A program made the position numbers and the translations under genes. The notes beneath the pieces were generated by a model. The model did no database searches. It was not told the origin of the DNA and saw nothing but the letters and a program-made list of their open reading frames with translations. Of a stretch of DNA of 64,000 bases, positions 22,960-32,229 are shown piece by piece. Where the stretch lies: contig OX419758.1 in the NCBI GenBank assembly GCA_948567375.1, positions 8,685,001-8,749,000 of the forward strand, written 5' to 3'. Every line of letters starts with the position of its first letter. Position 1 is the first letter of the stretch. The DNA is from Lunularia cruciata (lineage: Eukaryota > Streptophyta > Marchantiopsida > Lunulariales > Lunulariaceae).

Positions 22960-25650
22960 CATAGATCCAAAAATAAAACAAAAATGTGGAAGATTGAGGA
23001 AATTTGTGGTTAATTAACAATGAATTTCCAGATATCCATTTGATCGAACTTTTAATAAAGTCAATGACATGAGCTTTTGAATAAAATGATTTTCATAACA
23101 TAAGGTATTAATTATCTACATTAAATAAAATATCATAAAGTTGTTTTATTGAGTCTATTCTTCTCAATGTTGAATCTATTCATATAAGTTTAGTCTAGTG
23201 TAGTCAACACGTATACTACTACTGACTCCTTCCCGAATTTATTTTCTCATGACGTAGAGCTTTGGAATTGAAGTATTCTTTGAAATTGCTGTAAGACACT
23301 GTGTTTTCTTCCCAGAAGATCGATTCACATTTTGATAATTTGTAGAAAAACTAGTAAGTGGCGCAAACGTGCCTGTTGGGTCTGCTGATGTTCTCTTTCC
23401 ATCTACCGAGTGCAGCAGCTGCCTGTTAAAGGTCGATTAGATTCTTCTTAAAGGTCTTCGTAGGTGATTGCTGTGATTTCCCGTGTTCATAGTAGAGAAA
23501 GACGGGTGCTCCATACTGTTCAGTTAAGTTGAGAGCAGAGGGACTACAAAATTGGGTATGAACGTTGAGGGTGTCCCGTTGGCAGTCCATTATCAGATAT
23601 CCACATGCAGTATGTTTTGTAATATGTATGGCATGTGACCTGTGACATTAAATATTTTAAAGCACCTGATATGAGGTTATTCTGCAAAATATAATTGGTA
23701 GTTCTACATTCTCTTATCCGACTAGTTGCCTCCTCGATTTATTTGTCCAACTCGGAACCCTGCGTTCACCATGACCTGGATGTCACAAGAACTCTTAGAA
23801 ACTCAGTCTCAAAGAATTCCAATGAATGAGTATCCGTGAATGGAGAAGAAAGTAGACAGATCTTATCCAGTAAGAAGTTCCATGGCTCCCTGAGTCCCAC
23901 AGCAGAACAAGGCACGAGACCGTTTAGTCGAGGAGCAAAATGGCAGAAAGAGGTTAACAATCTATCAAACTCATCCTTGGTCTCTGAATAGCAAAGCTGT
24001 GGTACCATCCATAACACCAGGTTAACTTCTTTGAGGAAAGGAAAAAATGGCAGAGAGAGGTTGCTAGAAGGTGCTCCGAGAAGAGTAGATTCCGATTGCT
24101 TGCAAGCAAGCGCGCTACACCTTGACTGCACAGGGCAAGAGGAGATCGCTGCTCGGTTATCTGCACCACGCTATACGCTTTAGCTTCTCAACTGTCACAC
24201 TCCCGCATGGGTTACAAGTAACCGCTACACAGCCCAGATTTTTTATAGAGAGCAAACGCAGTCTAAGTTTACCCAAAATTCACATGTACTTAGCTTACAG
24301 TGCTTTCCATGATCCTGGAGAACTATTTGCGCTATTTGTTCTTGGTTCGGGACCCAAAAGAGGTGGAGGCAGTTCAAGAATCTACTCTTATCAACTCCTG
24401 TCATGATCTTCCACATAAAAAGAACCCTGCAGAAGAGTTCTTTTCCAAATTTTGTCTTTTTTTTTCTGTTTCTGAATACGAGTTCGCCTCAAAATTTTGC
24501 TCATGTTTACTTATTCATGCTTCGTATTAATATTTCCATCTCAAAGTCTGTTCACCAAGAAACTATACAACTCAGTCCTTTAGTGTGCTACATCTCCAAA
24601 TCCTTTTCAAGCATCGAATTAGCCGGTTGGATGGAGATCCCGTGAGAAAAACTTGTCGTACTCCCAAAACTGTTGCTATTCTGGAGCAGTTTAATTACTG
24701 ATTATCCACTCGTCATTGTCCACTCCAGCCCATACGTACCCTGTGGTTTAACTATGGAATTTGTTCCAACATGACATTTGTTTTTCATGATGTTGATCTC
24801 CGGAATTGGAAGCATTGTTTCATGGTCAAGCAAATAAGAAATAGTGGTTTCTTTTTAGAAGATCAATCCATGTTGTGAAAATTTACCCCGAAACCTATAG
24901 GTACAGAAAGCTCAAGTCTACTGATGTTGCTTTTGCACTTTCACTTCCATCTGAGCAGTGTAGCGGCTGCCTGTAATTCAGCCGGGAGTTTGAGATTGTG
25001 GAGCTGAAGCTGTCCAAAAAGACCGTTAAGAGCATGCAGAGTCTTCAAAACGGTTTAACTCGCGGAAGTGAGATGGGACCATGAAGATAGTGTGGAGGGC
25101 ATAGCGTGAGGCAGGTGGGTTTAGTAGCGGTCACCTCCCGCTCAAGGGATAGCGTGCTTGAATGCAATAAGGCAATAATCCTCTAGGAGCAGCTCTTACC
25201 AACCTATCTATTCCTTTGTTCTTCGTTGTATATTTGTCATGCAGATTGACGGAAGCTAGTCCACCTAAATGGTCTCCTTACTTTTTGACATGTAAGCTGG
25301 GGATGGAACTAAGGCCCAGAGATCCTAGAGTTGCTGCAAGATCTCAGTAGAATGGGACGCAAAATCTAGACTATCTTGCAATCTCTTAGTGTTGTAGCGT
25401 GCGCTATGAACCTACTCTTTAAGATCTCTAGATCTGAATCCTGTCTTGAGACTGCAGAGAAATCACACGTATGAAATTCTTCTTTTTTAGTTCATCATAA
25501 AGATATGGTCGACTTTATTCAGAGCTGTACATCCAAGGGTACTCGCAGAGCTGACAGTGTCGAATTCCCCTTTGCTTCGGCTGAAGATGTTGGAGAAATC
25601 TGATTTGATATCTCCCATTGTCATGGTTCAGGTCTAAAGTCTCGTCAAAT
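22960..25650 (+). repeat. Segmental duplication, copy B
   Basis: The outer parts (22,960-23,430 and 24,860-25,650) align with 3,985-5,210. The 1.4 kb between is absent from copy A and includes a reverse-oriented copy of the conserved core (24,300-24,020). The minus-strand frame at 23,766-24,131 (121 codons) has no recognisable domain. The block sits directly 3' of the terpene synthase relic. Confidence 0.7.
24020..25215. repeat. Inverted repeat pair, arms about 270 bp
   Basis: The reverse complement of 24,300-24,020 aligns with 24,950-25,215. Landmarks are ctg.gc.gtgtagcgg, gcgggagtgtga / ccgggagtttga, the tatagcgtg / catagcgtg words, gcaatcgg / gcaataagg, and ggagca...ctagcaacct / ggagcagctcttaccaacct. 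The right arm has about 95 bp of extra sequence. The 650-bp spacer shows no transposase or other protein. Confidence 0.65.
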
Positions 25651-25690
25651 CTAAATTCCAGATAGAAGTACCGGCGATAGGTCCAAGTAG
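25640..25690 (-). pseudogene. Terpene synthase tail relic in copy B
   Basis: The minus strand reads LGPIAGTSIWNLDL, close to the RYNIAGTSM end of the terpene synthase relic about 270 bp upstream on that strand. It looks like a leftover tail from a second gene copy or a tandem duplication of the last exon. Confidence 0.4.
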
Positions 25691-25942
25691 TATGATAACG
25701 AGCATAAGTGGTGATCGTACATCACGTTTTATTTGACGTCTATAAAACGCTCTTGAAAATTGACAGTTCAGCATGGGTACAAATTTGCAGATTAAATAAT
25801 ATTGGTGTATGAGCATATTCCTTTAACTCATCCACCGCAGTTAAGTCCATAACCAACGTTTTGTAGACAGACCGAGTGAGTTTGTTAACACTCCTGTCTT
25901 ACCCCCTATGTACTATGAAAGCACCAGAATTAAGCGTACACT

Positions 25943-27675
25943 CTACATAGAAGTTCCAGCGATGTTGTACCGAGGAGAAAGGAGGTGCCACTGATGTGTT
26001 CCAGATATCCAGTCTCTGCAAGTGCTCATGTAACGGTCGATTGCGGGGTGATATTCAGGAGAAGCCACAGCCTTAAGTGACTTACAACCAAGCTCCATTT
26101 CAGCGATCCTGTTCTGCAGAAGTTGGAGGGCTATGACGCCTGCTTCTGTGTATCAAGAACAGTCCCGTTCTTCGCACAACACGTTCACTAAGTTATGAAA
26201 ATCCCCTGCAAGTAAGACTTCCAGTACAAAGTCCGCATAAACCCATACATGAGTAGACTCATTCTCCTTTAAGTTGTTCATTACATCCCAGTCTACCAGG
26301 CCATGCATTGTCATCTGAAAATGATGATCACTCGAATTTCAACCGAACATAACCATCACCTGTATGAGTTATATTACCTTGGAAAATGACAAAATGTCAT
26401 TATGCCACGCAATAATGTCGGAGATTGCCAACAAGAGGCTCTGCATCTCTGGGCCGTGGAACAAACTGTTTGGAATGTGAGAGATTGGCGGCTCGCTTCT
26501 TGCTATGAGCATATCTGAACATATCTGTAAATGAGGAGACACAACTGACGTAAATAGCGCTTGCTTAAAACCCTGTAAATTTAACTTTATCTGAGCACTT
26601 TGTCATCTAAATGTATGAAATTAGATCTAATATTCACATCCAAGGGTTAAGCAGACTATTTAAACTAGACTGAGGAGAGTTACTTAGACTTACAACGTAT
26701 GGCAAGACACCACCTGACAGTCTACGGAGGACGATATAGTTAGCCGTAGACGTGATTTTGGTTCCTGCCTTGCGATTATTTGCCTCCAAAATGCATCCCA
26801 TGTAGCAATCTTGGATGACGAATGCTTCCCGTTGGACGAATTCAGCAGGCACGGCCTCGCTATATTCAAGCCGCAGATCACGGAATGCTGAAACTGGAAC
26901 ACGCAAAGTTTTAACTATTGAAGTATGTTATCATGAGTTCGTAACTAACGAATGAAAAGAACTGCATGTACGGGCCGTAACAAAGAACAATATCTCAATG
27001 TGATTGCAACTGATAAGCTCCATCAAACATGATATTGTATGGATTCAAGAAAAAACTATCGTAATCGGAGACATGAAGAATTCAACTTACGTGATTTGGT
27101 CTGGTTTTTAGCTTGGTAGAGGTCTTCGAGAAAGCCTTTCACTAGATTTCTTGATTCTTCATTCAGGCACTCATAAAGGGGCCTCAGATGTTCTAGGAGA
27201 CGTTCATCTTCGGGGTTGTTCCACAAGAGTACCAATGTAACGCCCAGAATTGTTGCACAAGATTTATCTGGACTGTCTTTGTATTCACTCTCGTCCATCT
27301 TCGTGTCGAAGGCAAATATATAACCCATGAATCTTGCAACCATTGAAATTCTGTTGCATCTGTGCCCACAAAAATGTAACTTACAAGCTCAGGGCTGTTG
27401 GCTCTCACGAAACCGTTCTACATATCTGGACCAAGCTGAGAATCGACGCCATGGGAAACCAAAAATTTGTGAGCTTCATCTGTGTACAGTGCACTTAAGG
27501 GGTGACGCGCATGCTTTGTATAAACATGCTGGAAATCAGGAAGTTTGTACACCCTTTCAAACTTTCGGTTATTCACGGCATCGCCTTGAGAGCCTTTGTC
27601 TCCAATTTCGTGACCGTTCTCGCAGGCAACCAAATACGAGCTATTTTTGGACATGTGTTCTAACCCAGTGGCCAT
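25943..27675 (-). pseudogene. Microbial-type terpene synthase-like pseudogene (MTPSL)
   Basis: Terpene synthases ionise and cyclise prenyl diphosphates using two Mg-binding motifs. I read five exons on the minus strand. Exon 1, 27,675-27,385, has the N-terminal VYKLPDFQHVYT...RHPL. Exon 2, about 27,359-27,091, has ARFMGYIFAFDTKMDES at the DDxxD position. Exon 3, 26,893-26,694, ends LRRLSGGVLPYV. Exon 4, 26,524-26,378, carries IIAWHNDILSFSK, the NDxxSxxxE motif. Exon 5, about 26,314-25,943, has GDFHNLVNVL and ends in WISGTHQWHLLSPRYN with the RY signature. Introns 2 and 3 join in frame with good GT-AG sites. Lesions: TAG at 27,418-27,420; no clean in-frame splice between exons 1 and 2; Thr at the second DDxxD position; TGA at 26,153-26,155; an uncertain exon 4/5 boundary, which decides whether the motif's final Glu is present. 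Such genes are known from non-seed plants. Identity is fairly sure; function is lost. Confidence 0.75.
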
Positions 27676-27899
27676 GATAAGATGCTAGTCGGTTGTACCA
27701 GGTTATATCTAAGGGAAAAGCGCCGAAGCGTCAAATTAGCCTGGACTGACCACCAAAGATATCACCGTTGCATTTATAGTCAGTGTCAGCTTCTTCTGTT
27801 GTCCAGTGCTCGTAGCGTGAACTCTCTCCAAAAATTATTTTATAATCGTCAAAAAGAGATTCTATTGTTACCCCTGAAGACTGATTATCAGCGAGTTAT

Positions 27900-27992
27900 A
27901 AAACATTATTAGGGATGTGTTAGCCAGTAGGGTAGTTAGCCATCCGTATATAAAACATCATTAGGGATGTGTTAGCCAGTAGGGTAGTTAGC
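27900..27992. repeat. 52-bp tandem duplication upstream of the terpene synthase relic
   Basis: aaacat.attagggatgtgtt and the following gccagtagggtagttagc occur at 27,900-27,941 and again at 27,952-27,992 with one internal mismatch. The duplicate lies about 230-320 bp upstream of the exon 1 start. Confidence 0.9.
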
Positions 27993-27999
27993 ACTCCGT

Positions 28000-28499
28000 A
28001 GGTTCCCAAAAAACAAAAAGTCAAACAAGTCGCAGAAAGCAAGTTCCTTGTTGATTGGCATGGCCGGGACTAATCACACGTGTGGACAATAACTGGAACA
28101 TTATTTTATTGTTACTGAACCCAAACATTACCTGGCAATTAAGTCATATCGTTAATGTTTAAATCAAACGGTTAATGTGGCGGTTACCGGTTACGTTCAA
28201 ATTGAGGAATACTATATAAAAGAAATATTATTCAACGATAATCAATTCAAATTTCCATACAACAACTTACTATTTGTCATATCATGTTATTGTCACGTCA
28301 CGCATCATACCAAATTGCATCATACCAAATTTTAGAATATTTGACAGGAGGATTATGGGAGTCTTTTGGTAATATTATTAAACCAGAGATTTTTGAATGT
28401 GTGATAGTAGATTTGGCATGTAGACAGACGGTTCTGTCGATCTCATGTGATAGTGTTGGTTTGCTTTCTATGGAGGAGACGACACGACACGTATAGCAT
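28000..28499. other. No gene seen
   Basis: Low-copy DNA with a TATA-like actatataaaag at about 28,210 on the plus strand, and a 70-codon frame at 28,284-28,496 with no recognisable domain. It could be the far end of the retroelement relic that follows. Confidence 0.35.
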
Positions 28500-29580
28500 T
28501 TTTGGGTAATTGTGCTCTCTTGGCACCCCTATGTTCTTCTTATTTTGTGGTTGTTGATAGCTCGGTTTTGGAGACTTATGTAACTAAGGTGGAATGAGTA
28601 TTCTTTTCTTTCCAGACGGTATTACGGCAGACAAGAGATAATCCATCTCCACGAGCACAAGAGGATTTTCCACTCTCTGCTTCACTATCGTCAAATTGGA
28701 CTAGAGGTTTATAGTCTTCCTTGACGGAGCGACAGTGTGACCATACGCTACATTCTCTCTTAGTCGACTCGTCCATTCCTCAGGCTACTAGAGCGTGTCT
28801 ACGCTCTTGCTCCGACAAGGGTGCAGGCTCTTGGATCCTAGCTTGACCGTGCATTAGGGTTTTCCGACTCGCACCAACTACTTTCTCTGCAGCAATGAGG
28901 GTTTACCTAGGTTTGATCCACCCATCTGCATCTTCATTACTCACTTGTAAGTGTAGCTCTACACTAGATGCAACAGCGGTCCACATGACACAATGTCCTT
29001 TTGGAAGACATAGGATAGCTACCCATGATGCCACTAGAGACATAGTGTTTGCTATGGCACGAGAGAGTGAATACTTGGCTTGGAGGGAGTGTTCGCATGC
29101 CTTGCAAATGACATGTGTCAGGGCAGACTTATACTTGGTCCGAGATGATCAGGTGATAGTAGCAGATGTCGTGGTTACGGACCTTATGCGGGACACAGTC
29201 ACGGAGGGAGTGATTACCCATCCCCCTGGATGGGCGGCGAGTGCAACAGCAGGTCGCAAGGTCTCCAAGTATAGGAGCATGCAGTGAGGTCACCTTTTTG
29301 TTCCTCTAGCCTTGGAGTTATATGGAGCGATGGACATGGCATTTGACACATTTGTCACAGAGTGCACGAGAGCTTATCATGTTAGGCGTCAGGGGGTACC
29401 ACTCTCACTCTCATACTTTGTAGCATATTGTAGACAGTGTGTGTCCATTGCTCTATAGAGGGCAGTGGCTGGTGCAATCTATAGGAGAGAAATCACATTA
29501 GGTGATGTTTCTTCGGATGCTCCAGTTGTGTGTAGACCATATGACTTGCATAGCTCAGATATCTTAGGCGCGGTAGGGCA
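28500..29580 (+). pseudogene. Retroelement C-terminus with restriction-like endonuclease
   Basis: The longest frame (28,895-29,287) reads CKC...LD...H..QCPFGRHRIATHDATRD. This is the Cys/His knuckle and following signature seen after the reverse transcriptase in several non-LTR-type elements. It continues with CVRADLYLVRDD, VADVVVTD and GRKVSKY, which fits the PD-(D/E)xK endonuclease core (RxD...DVxxT...K). After a stop at 29,288 the same frame continues with LFVPLALELYGAMDMAF and a Cys/Arg-rich tail to about 29,570. Upstream, about 28,790-28,880 gives broken RT-tail-like sequence (RVYALAPTRVQALGS). The RT catalytic core is missing, so this is a 5'-truncated, interrupted copy. Confidence 0.55.
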
Positions 29581-30169
29581 AATTTCTCATATAGACTCTA
29601 TTGGGGCTTAGCCCCATGTTACTTTTTTTTTCTCTCCCTTGTATGGCTTGATGGGGTCTTCTCGTCCTTCATTTTTCCTATGCGGTCACCTTATTTGAAT
29701 ATCATGTTACTTCTCTCACTAATAAAAGACCAAAAATATGTATTGTATAGTTATCGACAAAAATAACGTTCTTCACTTACAACACCATAGCACGACTTCT
29801 ATATGGTTACACTTGCTAAATTGAATACTAAATTGAATGCCCCTCACAACCCACTACCAGCTTACAAGATAACAAGAATATCAAAACCTACAGCAAAAGG
29901 TTTTATTGGTTGGGTTTTACAAACGCTCAAACTAGTAGGGATAGGTTAATTTACAACCTCTAATCTATAGGCTCCACAACTAGGCACAACTTGTGTTCCC
30001 AAAGAGAGAAAGGCAAAGTATGGCATTGCTCCATTGCTCAAAACCCCTCTACAAGTTGTTGAAGCTCTATTGTTGTATAAAAACATCAACCCAAAGAACC
30101 TTGGCTTTATTTCTACTTTGAGCAAGCATTGCATTCAATTGCAAGACTTCTTCACTCAACATCTTCATC
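29581..30169. other. No gene seen
   Basis: Sequence following the retroelement relic, with no recognisable domain in either strand. Confidence 0.4.
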
Positions 30170-30720
30170 ATTTGAAGCTCATTTTTCACCTTAGGATGCA
30201 CCTCCTCTAATTCTTGCATCCACTCCTACAAATATACCAATAGAGTGAAGATGATGTTCAAAAGGTAATTAATGCCTTTGAATGTGTCATCATCATGTCC
30301 TCTTTCATCTTCAAAGATTGATCTCATGCCACAACTTAAAGTCAAGATCTTGGTACCTTTAGGCTTATCCGTTTTGAGCTCTCTTCCTCTTCCATGGTCT
30401 CACTTGATCCGGCATAAATAGTCTTGGCGACCATCTTGGGCTTGTCTTCCTTCTCTTATGGAAGGTCATCTTCAAGCAAGTCCATGCATGAGGCATCTCT
30501 ACCCTCCATGTGTTCAATCTCCTTGTAAAATTCCTGATCTGATCTGACCACTTCCTCTGTTGGCTATTGGACTTGGGGCTCTCCCTTGCTTTCACTACTA
30601 AACTCTTTACTCTTAAGTGTCCACTCCTCATCAGAGTCCTCACCATTGGACTTTGCTTATTATTTTTCCTTGGGCCCTAACAATAGGTTGACCACTACTA
30701 TAGCCCAACTCGGGTTCACT
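30170..30720 (-). pseudogene. Acidic retroelement-type ORF relic
   Basis: The minus strand reads as Glu/Asp/Lys-rich coding with a few stops: SDEEWTLKSKEF, TEEVVRSDQEFYKEIEHMEG, CMDLLEDDLP, KPKMVAKTIYAGSSETMEEE. No domain was identified. The composition and interrupted frame match gag-like or accessory ORFs of the surrounding LTR elements. The full-length track frame on this strand is a different reading and not preferred. Confidence 0.4.
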
Positions 30721-32229
30721 CACCAAGTAGTTATCGTCTTTGATGGTGAAATAATATCCTTGGGTCAGATTCTCTTCTTTGGTTGAGGTACTATGACTAA
30801 CAATGTCTTCTCTTGTCCCACTCTGGCAGAATATTGGTCACTCCCCCTGTTCTTCACTATGTATCACTTCCCCTCCTCATCTGCATCTTGGATGCAAGTC
30901 CAAATGGAAAGGCAACACAATCTACCTTCTCTCCTCAAGGTTGAGTAAATTCAATCCCAGATAGTAGCAGGCTGCAAAAGGTATGAAGTAATGGAACTGA
31001 AAATCCATCTTCCATTTCCCTATCATTTGCCTTGTCCTAACATAGAAACACATCACCCAATTTACACTACCTCCTGCAAACATGAGATAAAAGAACACTG
31101 CCTATTGCTTTGTTACATAAGTAGTGCACTCCAGCTTCATCATAGCCATCACTCCCCAATGCTACTTTGCCTCATGGGGTCTCTATAAGTGCCTATGTCA
31201 TATCTATTTTTCTTTCAAGGTTCATTGATGGTCACCTTCAATTCCTCTTTTTCTTTTGTAGCTTCCATTCAAAGGTGATTTCTGTAGTCTCTCCTACATC
31301 TCAGCCTATAACTAACCTCCAATCTGATTTAGTCCTTTGGGTCGGGTTTACTCTCTTCCTTCCTTGCTTGGACCTTCCTCATAATTACTAGCCACAATTT
31401 CTATCATGAATCTTGGAAAACTAAGATTCTAGTTCCATACCAAGAAAATGATTCAAAGTCAACTCAAGACCTCATATTAAACCACCATGTCAACACATCT
31501 AATGGTAGGATTTAAAACCAACATGGTCAAAACCTTCTTCCTCCCTTGAACAACATTGTGTTTCTCTCTTCTTCATTTAGCTTTGCACCACCAGAAATCC
31601 GCAACTTGGCTTGTGATTGTAATAGTTAGGACAACTATTCAAAGACCCAAGATAATATTTCAGCATTGCAAAATCCTCTTGACAAAATCTTGATTTTTTA
31701 CTCCTTTAAATCATAGTCATTCTTTAGTCAAACCTTAGTCAAAAATCACATCTAATGCATGGATGACCCATGTCTCTTTTGAATATATTCTCATAGGAAG
31801 TAATTTTTCATGCCAAGTGTACCTCCTTGGTTCTTATGGTCCGAGTCAAGGTCATTAAAGATCCCTGGATCAAGTTTCTTTATCCCGATGTGAAGTGTCT
31901 TTTACTTTGGGTCTTCCATCCTCCCAATTCTGATCCCAGTCTTTCTCTCATTTGATATGAAGTTGACTTCCTTGGGTTGGATCTCCTACTTTGGATCCAA
32001 ACACACCAATTCTCTTCATCTAGCCTCCTTTTCTACTCAAAGATACACTTTCTATCCTAAAAAGTATTAAAAAAAATGTGGGTACAACAACAAGTTATGA
32101 TTTACTACTTGGGAGGCCATGGTTGAGAGCAGCTTGAGCAACTGATCAGTAGCACAAAGGATAATTGAGAATTGGGCCATCAAACCATCAGTTTATAGTT
32201 TCTATAACCAACACCAACCACCTTTCATA
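30721..32229. other. No domain recognised; probable element interior or LTR debris
   Basis: Pyrimidine-rich on the plus strand up to about 31,400, then mixed. Short frames have no recognisable content. The right end leads into the gypsy RT relic. Confidence 0.35.

Noticed and set aside
23766-24131. 121-codon minus-strand frame as a gene
   Set aside because: No domain is recognisable, and part of it lies in the inverted-repeat arm shared with non-coding copies that do not keep the frame.
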